From Actinomycetota bacterium (lineage in GTDB: Bacteria; Actinomycetota; Thermoleophilia; UBA2241), in NCBI GenBank assembly GCA_003132645.1, contig PKYM01000305.1, positions 1 through 8,600 on the forward strand: 8,600 nt of DNA, written 5' to 3'. The translations under genes were made by a program, and so were the position numbers. Each line of letters begins with the position of its first letter. The stretch's first letter is position 1. The notes below the pieces were generated by a model. The model was not told the origin of the DNA. It saw nothing but the letters and a program-made list of their open reading frames with translations, and made no database searches. Positions 1 through 5,674 of the stretch are shown piece by piece.

Positions 1-92
1 CACAGCACGGCGATCGTCATGGATCCGGTGTGACCATCGTGCACGTCGCGGCGACCCTGCTCGCCTTGCCGTTCACCCGCGATTCCGTTTGA
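1..92 (+). other. Probable 3' end of an upstream gene, cut by the window edge
   Basis: Two forward frames enter from the left edge and stop early. One ends in ...AIVMDPV with TGA at 31-33. The other ends in ...LLALPFTRDSV with TGA at 90-92. Third-position GC is high in the first frame up to base 33 and in the second frame after base 30, where a GTG (30-32) overlaps the first stop. This could mean one gene ending at 33 followed by a very short ORF, or a single gene ending at 92. Too little is present to name a family. The stop at 90-92 overlaps the TTG start of the next ORF. Confidence 0.3.
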
Positions 93-334
93 CCACCGGG
101 CCGCTTCATTCAAGCATCTTTCGTGTCGGCACTCGCGACGGCGGGTGGGTGAGCGCGATCGATGAGGGTGACGGGCCGGCCATCCTCGTCGTGCATCCCG
201 GCGGCGGCGACGCGACGAGCCTCCCGCATGTCGAGCGGATCGTGACGCTCCCCGACCAGGGACACATCGCTCATCTGACAGCGCCCGACCTTCTCGCGGA
301 CGTCATTCGGGCGGTTGCCCGACAGCGGCAGTGA
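89..334 (+). pseudogene. Alpha/beta-hydrolase remnant lacking its central part
   Basis: This 81-residue reading frame joins the two ends of an alpha/beta-hydrolase. Residues 14-44 look like the family's N-terminus: a short strand, an acidic turn, then ILVVHPGGGDATS, where the HPGGG segment normally helps form the oxyanion hole. Residues 46-80 look like the C-terminus, with LPDQGHIAHLTAPDLL carrying the catalytic histidine (H59 or H62 region) and a final helix. The middle, normally about 180-200 residues with the GxSxG nucleophile elbow, the cap and the catalytic Asp, is absent, so the product cannot be a working hydrolase. The junction lies near bases 218-226 and keeps frame. The start is probably TTG at 89, overlapping the upstream TGA; I see no Shine-Dalgarno, and the frame is open to the left edge, so the start is uncertain. 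A retained small protein is the alternative. Confidence 0.6.
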
Positions 335-380
335 GCGCTGGTTTTCCCGGGCTGGTGAGCTGTACGCCGACACCCTGCGG

Positions 381-409
381 TTTTCGTCGAGGCCGCCTAC
401 GACTACACT
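381..409 (+). promoter_or_regulatory. Candidate promoter for the L,D-transpeptidase gene
   Basis: A TACACT box at 404-409 keeps the three most conserved -10 positions, and a T-rich TTTTCG lies 17 bases upstream. It would give a leader of about 80 bases. The -35 match is poor, so this is only a candidate. Confidence 0.3.
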
Positions 410-458
410 GTGCAAGGCAAGCCATGGGCGGGCGAACGGTCGCTCGGTCGCAGCTACG

Positions 459-476
459 TGACCCTCTCCAGGGTCA
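459..476 (+). promoter_or_regulatory. Perfect inverted repeat in the leader of the L,D-transpeptidase gene
   Basis: TGACCCT (459-465) and AGGGTCA (470-476) are exact complements around a CTCC spacer. The element ends six bases before the Shine-Dalgarno site (483-489) and lies about 50 bases after the candidate -10 box. It could be an RNA hairpin next to the ribosome-binding site or a dimeric repressor operator. The sequence does not distinguish these. Confidence 0.4.
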
Positions 477-494
477 GACACCGAAGGGAGCCCT

Positions 495-1814
495 GTGAAG
501 AAGATCGTGGCCAGGGTCGCGCTGCTCGCCGTGAGCATCGTGGCCATCGCGATGGTAGCCGCGGGGTTCGTCGTTGCGGCGCCGGCATTGACGGTCTCGA
601 GCGCCGCCGCCTCGACGCCGACGCCCATCGTGACGGCGACCGACTCGCCCGCGGAGACGCCGACGCCGACCGATTCGCCCACGGCGACACCCACCCCGAC
701 CGACTCGCCAACGGCGACCCCGACGCCGGCCCCGACGGCCACGCCGACCCCGCCCGCCCCCCTGAAGATCGTGTCGATCTCGCCGCTCGCCAAAGCCAAG
801 AACGTCTCGCCGTACGCCGGCCTCAGGGTCCGCTTCTCGGCGCCGCTCGCTGCCACCACCCGGGTTCCCATCCTGCTCCCGAAGGTGCCGGGTCACTGGA
901 AGATCGTCGCCGGCGGCACGACCCTGCTGTTCGTGCCCACCGGTCATCTGCCCGTGTACACCAGGGTGTATCTGAGCGTTCCCGGCGGTCCCGGCGGGGT
1001 AAGCGGTGCCGCCGGCGGCGTGCTGGCCAAGGGCCGCACGCTGTACTTCACGCTCGGCGGACCCTCGTCGACGGCGCGCCTCCAGCAGTTCCTCGCCGAG
1101 TTGGGCTACCTGCCGTTGCGTTTCCGGCTGGCCGTGAGCGCGCCCGCGTCGGGTTCCGCTGCCGGCAGCTCGGTAGCCAAGAAACGGTACGTGTCGGCGC
1201 TGGCTCGCGAGCCTCACAGCCTCGATCTGATCTCCCTCAAGCCTCTGACGGGCGCCTTCTCCTGGCGGTATTCTCATATCCCGGGCTCGCTGCGCGGGCT
1301 GTGGCAGCGCAAGAAGTACACGACCCTGATCAAGGGCGCCGTGATGGAGTTCGAGTCCGACCACAAGCTCGCGACCGACGGCGCCGTGGGTCGCAAGGTG
1401 TGGACCGCCCTTCTCAAGGCGACCTCTCGCCACCAGGCCACCAAGCGCGTCTACGACTACATCGAGGTCTCCACGTCGCTGCCCGAAGCGCTGCATGTCT
1501 GGCGCAACGGCCGCATCATCTACAGTAGTGCGGCCAATACCGGTATCGCCCAGCGCCCCACAGCACGTGGCACGTTCCCGGTCTATGCCCGCTACCTGTC
1601 GACGACGATGAGCGGCACCAATCCGGACGGCAGCCACTACAACGACACGGGCGTACCCTACGTCGCCTACTTCAACGGCGGCGATGCGGTGCACGGTTTC
1701 CTGCGGGGGTCCTATGGCTATCCGCAGAGTCTCGGCTGCGTCGAGCTGCCCTACGGCGCCGCCGCCGTAGTGTTCAGGTACGACCCCATCGGCACGCTGG
1801 TCACGGTCTCCTAG
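495..1814 (+). CDS. L,D-transpeptidase (YkuD fold) with Ig-like and split peptidoglycan-binding domains
   Basis: The 439-residue product should form 3-3 peptidoglycan cross-links, or attach proteins to peptidoglycan, outside the membrane. Residues 1-30 are a basic start plus a hydrophobic segment (signal peptide or anchor). Residues 41-89 are a Thr/Pro/Ser linker with TPTPTDSPTA repeats. Residues 90-187 resemble a bacterial Ig-like (Big_5) domain. Residues 192-210 and 279-308 look like the two halves of a peptidoglycan-binding domain (LQQFLAELGYLP; VMEFESDHKLATDGAVGRKVW), separated by about 68 residues. The YkuD catalytic domain runs from about 320 to the end, with His400 and nucleophile Cys415 in HGFLRGSYGYPQSLGCVELP. 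The usual SHGC motif reads SLGC here. The GTG start has AAGGGAG four bases upstream of the spacer-adjacent CCCT, which decides it. It is probably monocistronic and ends at a strong hairpin. Confidence 0.93.
   Translation: MKKIVARVALLAVSIVAIAMVAAGFVVAAPALTVSSAAASTPTPIVTATDSPAETPTPTDSPTATPTPTDSPTATPTPAPTATPTPPAPLKIVSISPLAKAKNVSPYAGLRVRFSAPLAATTRVPILLPKVPGHWKIVAGGTTLLFVPTGHLPVYTRVYLSVPGGPGGVSGAAGGVLAKGRTLYFTLGGPSSTARLQQFLAELGYLPLRFRLAVSAPASGSAAGSSVAKKRYVSALAREPHSLDLISLKPLTGAFSWRYSHIPGSLRGLWQRKKYTTLIKGAVMEFESDHKLATDGAVGRKVWTALLKATSRHQATKRVYDYIEVSTSLPEALHVWRNGRIIYSSAANTGIAQRPTARGTFPVYARYLSTTMSGTNPDGSHYNDTGVPYVAYFNGGDAVHGFLRGSYGYPQSLGCVELPYGAAAVVFRYDPIGTLVTVS
657..746 (+). repeat. 30-base in-frame tandem repeat encoding the TPTPTDSPTA linker
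   Basis: Two near-identical 30-base units (657-686 and 687-716) encode the decapeptide TPTPTDSPTA, followed by shortened copies (TPTPAPTA, TPTPPAP) and preceded by a diverged one. Such linkers span the wall and vary in length by slippage or recombination. Confidence 0.75.
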
Positions 1815-1823
1815 GGCAAGAAG

Positions 1824-1899
1824 AGCAGCGGGCGGGCCGCCGTTGCCGGCGGCCCGCCCGCTGCTCGCGGCGCCCCCGCCGCAGTCGCGGCGGGGGCGC
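1824..1899. terminator. Two tandem GC hairpins between convergent genes, likely bidirectional terminator
   Basis: The first hairpin has perfect 19-base arms (1824-1842 and 1847-1865) around a TTGC loop, beginning nine bases after the L,D-transpeptidase stop. The second has 13-base arms (1870-1882 and 1887-1899) around AGTC. No clear U tract follows on the plus strand, which is common for actinobacterial terminators. The position between two converging genes supports termination of both. Confidence 0.75.
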
Positions 1900-1919
1900 G
1901 TCCGTTCTCCTCCTGTCCA

Positions 1920-1987
1920 GCAGCCGCCCTTGCTGGGCAGCCGTCCTCACCTGGCAGTCGCCCTTACTCGGCAGCCCTTCTTACGCC
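1920..1987. repeat. Four imperfect tandem copies of a 17-base repeat
   Basis: Units start at 1920, 1937, 1954 and 1971, exactly 17 bases apart. Each begins GCAG; the units read GCAGCCGCCCTTGCTGG, GCAGCCGTCCTCACCTG, GCAGTCGCCCTTACTCG and GCAGCCCTTCTTACGCC. The last unit covers the stop codon of the minus-strand htrA gene, so the array lies at the extreme 3' end of that gene and in its 3' untranslated region. Since 17 is not a multiple of three, the array does not encode a repeated peptide. Confidence 0.6.
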
Positions 1988-3471
1988 GCCGGTCCGGTGG
2001 CCAGTTGCACGGTCGCGGAGTGCTGCTGACCGGTCTGGTCGGTCCAGCCGATCGAGACGTGGTCACCGGGCTTATGGGTGCCCAGCAGGGAACTCAGGGT
2101 CGTCGGTGAGTCAACCGTGTGGCCGTTGACCGAGGTGATCACGTCGCCGGCCGTCAGACCGGCCTTCGCGGCCGGCGAGCCGGAGAGCACGCGGGCGAGG
2201 GTGGCGCCCGAGGCGGACGAGCCGCCGCCGAACCCGTCGCCGTAGGCGTCGGTGGGCTGCAGCTCGACTCCGAGAAACGCGGTCGCGCCGATGTGTACGG
2301 TGGCCGAGGCGTGGTTTCCTTCGATCTGCGAGATGATCGTCATGGCCCTGTTGATGGGCACGGCGAACCCTTGCGTGGTGCTCGACTGGAACGAGTAGCC
2401 ACCCGAAGCCGCGGTGTCGATCCCGATGACCTCGCCGGCGGTGTCGACGAGGGGGCCGCCAGAGTCGCCCGGCTGGATGTCGGCGTTGGTCTCCACCAGG
2501 CCGGTGAGCTGTTCGGAGGTGCCGTCGCCCGAATCGCTGGCGACGATCTGCTGGCCGAGGGCCACGATCGTGCCGCCGGCCGCGCTGGGCGCGCCGCCGG
2601 TGCCGCCGGCGTTGCCGATGGCGACCACACCGGCGCCAACGGCCGCCTTGGAGGAGTCGCCGAGCTTGGCCGTCCGGAGACCGGAGGCGCCGCTCAGCTG
2701 GATGACGGCGATGTCGTGGCTGCGGTCATAGCCCACCACGGTCGCCTTGTAGGTGTGTCCGTTGCCCACGTCGGTGGCGCTGATGCTGGTCGCGCCGTTG
2801 ACCACATGGTTGTTGGTGAGCACCTCGCCCGTCGAGGTGAGGACGATGCCGGTGGCGGCCGCCTGGCCGCCCTCATAGCCCAGCGTGACGTTGATGTCGA
2901 CGAGGGCCGGATTGACCGTCGAGGCGATCGAAGTCACGTCGGTGGGAGCGCCCGAGGCCGAGTTCGAGGACGAGCTGCCCGAACCTGAGCTGCCGGCGCC
3001 GAACGGCGCGCCGTCGTTGCCGGAGCCGAACGGCGCGCCGCCCGAGCCGGTCGAGCCAGAGCCGGCGGCGGGCTGCGTCTGGGAGGCCGTCGATGCGGTC
3101 GCCTGCCAGAATCCGTGACTGATCGCGACACCGAGGAACGCGGCCGCGCCTATCAGCAGCGTCGCCACCGCAAGGCGAGAGAAACGCCTTCGGGGTCGCG
3201 GCGGGCGACCGTAGGGCCCTTGCGGGGTCCATCCGGGGGGCGGGCTCGGCGGGTAGGGCCCGGAGTCGGGGGCGTCCCGGAGGTAGGACCCGGCGTACGG
3301 CGGGCCCGGCTGCTCCCAGCCGGCCGCCGGCGGGCTCCAGGCCGTGTTGGGTGGGTTCCAGGCCGGGTCCGGCGGGCTTGCCGCCGCGAGGTCGGGTTGC
3401 TCGTCCGGTGTGACTCTCTGGTCGGGACCCGCGCCCTTGGCGGACCCGTCGGGCGACGCTGGATCAGACAT
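1981..3471 (-). CDS. htrA: HtrA/DegP-type membrane-anchored serine protease with PDZ domain
   Basis: This 496-residue protein is an S1C-family protease that should degrade or process misfolded proteins outside the membrane. Residues 1-96 are a Pro/Gly/Trp/Tyr-rich cytoplasmic head ending in a basic patch (RPPRPRRR). Residues 99-118 form one membrane helix. Residues 134-173 are a Gly/Ser linker with two GAPFG(S/A)G copies. The trypsin-like domain spans about 178-385, with catalytic His222 (LTNNHVV), Asp253 (SHDIAVIQL) and Ser337 (GDSGGPL), so the triad is complete. The PDZ domain spans about 395-492, with FLGVEL at the ligand-binding edge and AGLTAGDVITSVNG. The ATG start is preceded by GGAGG at a four-base spacing. 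The gene stands alone on the minus strand, converging on the L,D-transpeptidase gene. The head is typical of actinobacterial homologues; its function is unknown. Confidence 0.95.
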   Translation of the reverse strand: MSDPASPDGSAKGAGPDQRVTPDEQPDLAAASPPDPAWNPPNTAWSPPAAGWEQPGPPYAGSYLRDAPDSGPYPPSPPPGWTPQGPYGRPPRPRRRFSRLAVATLLIGAAAFLGVAISHGFWQATASTASQTQPAAGSGSTGSGGAPFGSGNDGAPFGAGSSGSGSSSSNSASGAPTDVTSIASTVNPALVDINVTLGYEGGQAAATGIVLTSTGEVLTNNHVVNGATSISATDVGNGHTYKATVVGYDRSHDIAVIQLSGASGLRTAKLGDSSKAAVGAGVVAIGNAGGTGGAPSAAGGTIVALGQQIVASDSGDGTSEQLTGLVETNADIQPGDSGGPLVDTAGEVIGIDTAASGGYSFQSSTTQGFAVPINRAMTIISQIEGNHASATVHIGATAFLGVELQPTDAYGDGFGGGSSASGATLARVLSGSPAAKAGLTAGDVITSVNGHTVDSPTTLSSLLGTHKPGDHVSIGWTDQTGQQHSATVQLATGPAA

Positions 3472-3770
3472 CGTGCCTCCGCATACTCATTGCTTACCGG
3501 AGTGTTCCCTGCTTTGCCAGATCGTTGCGAGACTCACGGCGCACTCCCTGTTTGCTACTGGAGTTGTAACCCACGGCACTGAAGAGAGTCTGAGCGTTGC
3601 CTTGGAGTTTCCTGAGAGTGGTGCGCGCGGCGAGGCGGGAGAGCCCTGCGCAGCCGGCGGATGCAGTCGGTGACGGCGTCGCTTTTCCTTGAGCCCGATG
3701 GCAGGAGAACGGCGCCGCTGGTCGAACAGCGCGCAAGTACTTGGTCGATCCGTATGAATCAGGGGCAACG
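3472..3770. other. Divergent intergenic region between htrA and the RsbW-like gene
   Basis: This stretch of 299 bases must hold the promoters of both flanking genes. I find no convincing -35/-10 pair on either strand. It contains ACTCC and GGAGT motifs in inverted orientation around 3543-3565, and a TATGAAT at 3753-3759 that lies too close to the RsbW-like start to be an ordinary -10 box. It is less GC-rich than the genes, as expected for a regulatory region. Long frames crossing it on both strands lack ribosome-binding sites and recognisable protein sequence. Confidence 0.4.
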
Positions 3771-4244
3771 ATGCCGATCGCACATGAAGAGCGACGACCG
3801 GCCGCTGGGATGGTCCTGCGACTCAGCCTGCCGCCGCGGCGAGCGTCGGCGCGAGAACTGCGCGCGACGCTGGCCGGCTACCTCGCGTCGAACGGCGTGC
3901 CGCGCGATACGTCCGACCAGGTGCTGCTGGCGGCCGACGAGGCCTTCATCAACGCCTTCATGCATGGCGGTGGCGTCGCCGGCGCGGTCGAGGTGCGGGC
4001 CCAGGTGCTCGACGGTGAGGTGCTGGTCGAGATCCGCGACCGCGGCTGCGGCTTCGACGCCGGGACCGTAGACGTCGACACGATGCCTGATCCGCTTGTG
4101 ACCCATGGGCGGGGTCTGTTTCTCATCCACCGCCTCATGGACAAGGTCGAGGTGCGCTCTCCTGCCACCGGACGCGGCACGCGGGTGTGTATGGCAAAGC
4201 GCTTCTCGCGACGCGCGTCACGGATCGTCGAGTCCATCGGCTGA
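3771..4244 (+). CDS. RsbW/SpoIIAB-like ATP-binding protein (HATPase_c_2), likely anti-sigma factor
   Basis: The 157-residue product has the GHKL ATPase fold used by anti-sigma serine kinases, which bind an alternative sigma factor and phosphorylate a STAS-domain antagonist. The N box is at residues 57-65 (EAFINAFMH, with Asn61 for Mg-ATP), the G1 box at 90-94 (DRGCG), and the G2 box at 113-124 (GRGLFLIHRLMD). Residues 1-13 are a short unconserved lead. I chose the ATG at 3771 because AGGGG sits five bases upstream; a TTG at 3741 in the same frame has no such site. No sigma factor, STAS protein or SpoIIE phosphatase gene is adjacent, so its partners must lie elsewhere. An ATP-binding regulator of another switch is possible; kinase activity is inferred from the family only. 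Confidence 0.85.
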   Translation: MPIAHEERRPAAGMVLRLSLPPRRASARELRATLAGYLASNGVPRDTSDQVLLAADEAFINAFMHGGGVAGAVEVRAQVLDGEVLVEIRDRGCGFDAGTVDVDTMPDPLVTHGRGLFLIHRLMDKVEVRSPATGRGTRVCMAKRFSRRASRIVESIG

Positions 4245-4258
4245 CCGAAGGCGGGCGG

Positions 4259-4279
4259 CGCGAGCGCGGCGTGCTCGCG
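4259..4279 (+). terminator. Weak hairpin after the RsbW-like gene
   Basis: CGCGAGC (4259-4265) pairs with GCTCGCG (4273-4279) around a seven-base loop, starting 15 bases after the stop codon. No U tract follows, so termination may be partial and the next gene may be co-transcribed. Confidence 0.3.
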
Positions 4280-4287
4280 AAAGACCT

Positions 4288-4297
4288 GCGTTAAGAT
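4288..4297 (+). promoter_or_regulatory. Candidate -10 box for the DUF1003 gene
   Basis: TAAGAT at 4292-4297 matches the -10 consensus at T1, A2, A5 and T6. There is no recognisable -35 box 16-18 bases upstream. It would give a leader of about 55 bases. Confidence 0.25.
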
Positions 4298-4358
4298 CGA
4301 CGCCAAAATCCCGGCGCACGTCGCGCGCGGACGACGTTTCAACCGAGAGGAGATCGCT

Positions 4359-4793
4359 TTGGCTGCAAGTCCCGAGACGGTGACCGGTCACCCCGCGCTC
4401 ATGCGCCACGAGGAAGAGCGGCTGCAGAAGCTGCAGTCGCGCATCGCCGACACGATCACGAACTTCGCGGGCTCGATGACGTTCGTCTACGTCAACATCG
4501 CCTGGTTTACGATTTGGATCGTGATCGGCATCGAGCACTACCCGTTTGGGCTGCTCACCATGATCGTCTCGCTCGAAGCGATCTTCCTTTCGACCTTCGT
4601 CATGATCAGCCAGAACCGGGCCGACGCTCGCCGTCAGGTGCTGGCCGACGCCCAGTGGCAGACGGTGCAGACCGAGGAGCACCAGAACGAGCAGATCATC
4701 ACGCTCTCCAATCAGATCCTCGAGCTCACGACCGCGATCCACAAGATGACCAACGAGCTGTCGGCGCTCACGAGCGGCCCGCCGGCGGCGTGA
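4359..4793 (+). CDS. DUF1003 family two-helix membrane protein
   Basis: The 144-residue product matches the DUF1003 pattern: an N-terminal RIADTITNFAGSMTF segment (residues 28-42), a first membrane helix at about 41-58 (VYVNIAWFTIWIVIGI), a short HYPFGLL turn, a second helix at about 64-83 (SLEAIFLSTFVMISQNR), and a polar tail. Residues 88-137 form a likely coiled coil (QVLADAQWQTVQTEEHQNEQ onward). Both ends are predicted to be cytoplasmic. The family's biochemical role is not established. The TTG start is supported by GAGAGGAG (4345-4352) with a six-base spacer; there is no better ATG upstream. The gene follows the RsbW-like gene by 114 bases on the same strand, and it ends before a terminator region shared with converging genes. 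Confidence 0.9.
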   Translation: MAASPETVTGHPALMRHEEERLQKLQSRIADTITNFAGSMTFVYVNIAWFTIWIVIGIEHYPFGLLTMIVSLEAIFLSTFVMISQNRADARRQVLADAQWQTVQTEEHQNEQIITLSNQILELTTAIHKMTNELSALTSGPPAA

Positions 4794-4829
4794 CGGTGTC
4801 GACCTGACTCTGAGCTTTCGTGTCGTGAG

Positions 4830-4871
4830 GCGCCGCGGCCGCTCGGGCCCCGACCGCTCGGGCCGCGGCGC
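4830..4871. repeat. Long inverted repeat enclosing a direct repeat, downstream of the DUF1003 gene
   Basis: GCGCCGCGGCC (4830-4840) and GGCCGCGGCGC (4861-4871) are exact complements around 20 bases. The loop region contains two copies of CCGCTCGGGCC (4839-4849 and 4854-4864) that overlap the arms. It can fold as an RNA hairpin and may act with the next hairpin in termination. Confidence 0.5.
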
Positions 4872-4880
4872 AACCGCCAA

Positions 4881-4925
4881 GGGACGACAGGCCCGGCTCT
4901 TGTGAGCCGGGCGGCCTCTCGTCCC
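4881..4925. terminator. Interrupted hairpin, likely bidirectional terminator
   Basis: The core stem GCCCGGCTC (4891-4899) / GAGCCGGGC (4904-4912) is perfect around a TTGT loop. An outer stem GGGACGA (4881-4887) / TCGTCCC (4919-4925) extends it past a small internal loop. It lies between the DUF1003 gene and the converging minus-strand membrane protein gene, about 30 bases from the latter's stop. Confidence 0.65.
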
Positions 4926-4954
4926 AAACGACGGTTCGTGGAGGGGTCGTCCGG

Positions 4955-5596
4955 TCAGGCGGCGCGGCGCTCGGTTGCCGGATCCTCGACAAAGCGGGGC
5001 TCAAGACAAGCCGCGTCGGCGCTGCGGCGCTCGATACGCGCTGCGTCGGCGTTGCGGCGCTCGATGCGCGCCACGTCGGCGCCGCGGCGCGAGCCGCCGG
5101 ACGGCGTTGGGACCGCGGTCGCCAGCGCTATCGCGGCGATGAATAACCCGCAGAACGCCGCGATGCCGAAGCCGATCGTCCCGCCCGAGACCGTCCATGC
5201 CATGCTCGCGGCGGCTGTGTGGGGCTTACCGATCGTGAGGGCGACGCCGCGCGAGCTCGCGCCGGGGCTGCGGCTTCCCCTGCCGGCGGCGACGGCGCGC
5301 GACGCGGGCCCCGAAATGGTGTCGGGCCCCGATATCGTCACGGGCGCCGTTCGGGCGCCGGTGCGATCGATGGACCGGGCGGCAGCAAGCCTGCCGCCGG
5401 CGACGGCGTTCACGCGGCCGCGGGCACCGGGGTGCTGACTCGCGGTCGGCATGGCCACCGCGAGCCACATGACCGCCACCACCAGGCCGAGCGCCACGAG
5501 CAGGCCCAATGAACCGGCGCGCCGTGCCGCGACCGGCTGCTCCTTGCGGACCAGGGCCGCCGGGCCGGCGGTCCCTGTGGGAAATGAAAGGCTCAT
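4955..5596 (-). CDS. Unrecognised two-helix membrane protein with decapeptide-repeat tail
   Basis: I do not recognise the family of this 213-residue protein. A basic N-terminus (RKEQPVAARRA, 17-27) precedes a membrane helix at about 28-49. Residues 50-132 are a polar, Ala/Gly/Arg-rich loop with a TISGPDTISGP duplication (87-97). A second helix spans about 136-161 (TIGFGIAAFCGLFIAAIALA). Residues 170-199 are three tandem copies of RRxADxA(R/C)(I/L)E. The positive-inside rule places both ends in the cytoplasm. The ATG start has AAGGGAG at a five-base spacing, which supports this strand over the long frame opposite it. Codons are strongly GC-ended. It follows the small cysteine protein gene on the same strand by 78 bases and is probably co-transcribed with it. 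No function can be assigned. Confidence 0.75.
   Translation of the reverse strand: MSLSFPTGTAGPAALVRKEQPVAARRAGSLGLLVALGLVVAVMWLAVAMPTASQHPGARGRVNAVAGGRLAAARSIDRTGARTAPVTISGPDTISGPASRAVAAGRGSRSPGASSRGVALTIGKPHTAAASMAWTVSGGTIGFGIAAFCGLFIAAIALATAVPTPSGGSRRGADVARIERRNADAARIERRSADAACLEPRFVEDPATERRAA
5000..5089 (-). repeat. Three 30-base in-frame repeats encoding RRxADxARIE
   Basis: Units at 5060-5089, 5030-5059 and 5000-5029 encode RRGADVARIE, RRNADAARIE and RRSADAACLE. The first two are the closest; the third diverges at its end. The alternating charges would form an amphipathic helix. Confidence 0.75.
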
Positions 5597-5674
5597 GGTG
5601 ACTCCCTTGTGTCGGTGAGGTGAAACGGTCGGCCCAGGGCCGCAGGCGACTCGACGACGAGCGACGCGCCGACT

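Noticed and set aside
657..746. Short tandem repeats as a possible CRISPR array
   Set aside because: The units are contiguous, in frame and encode a Thr/Pro linker; there are no spacers and no cas genes.
110..871. 253-residue minus-strand frame with valine/glycine repeats
   Set aside because: It is the antisense shadow of the Thr/Pro repeat of the L,D-transpeptidase gene; its repeats mirror that linker, and it has no ribosome-binding site.
410..1528. 372-residue plus-strand frame overlapping the L,D-transpeptidase
   Set aside because: It is a different frame of the same strand, extremely Arg-rich, with no recognisable motifs; a high-GC shadow.
474..1694. 406-residue minus-strand frame opposite the L,D-transpeptidase
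   Set aside because: It is arginine/glycine-rich with no family resemblance, while the opposite strand has a complete YkuD catalytic motif and a good start site.
2119..2988. 289-residue plus-strand frame opposite htrA
   Set aside because: It is antisense to the protease domain with intact catalytic triad; its composition is typical of a complement shadow.
3115..3783. Plus- and minus-strand frames crossing the htrA upstream region
   Set aside because: They run through a likely promoter region, lack ribosome-binding sites and show no family-like sequence.
4902..5438. 178-residue plus-strand frame opposite the two-helix membrane protein
   Set aside because: Its 'ALRRS' repeats are the reverse of the RRxADxARIE repeats. 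The minus-strand frame has a good Shine-Dalgarno, two clear membrane helices and GC-ended codons.
5630..5642. CGGCCC-A-GGGCCG palindrome between the two minus-strand genes
   Set aside because: A single-base loop cannot form a stable RNA hairpin with the full stem, and a 12-base GC palindrome is not surprising in this composition.
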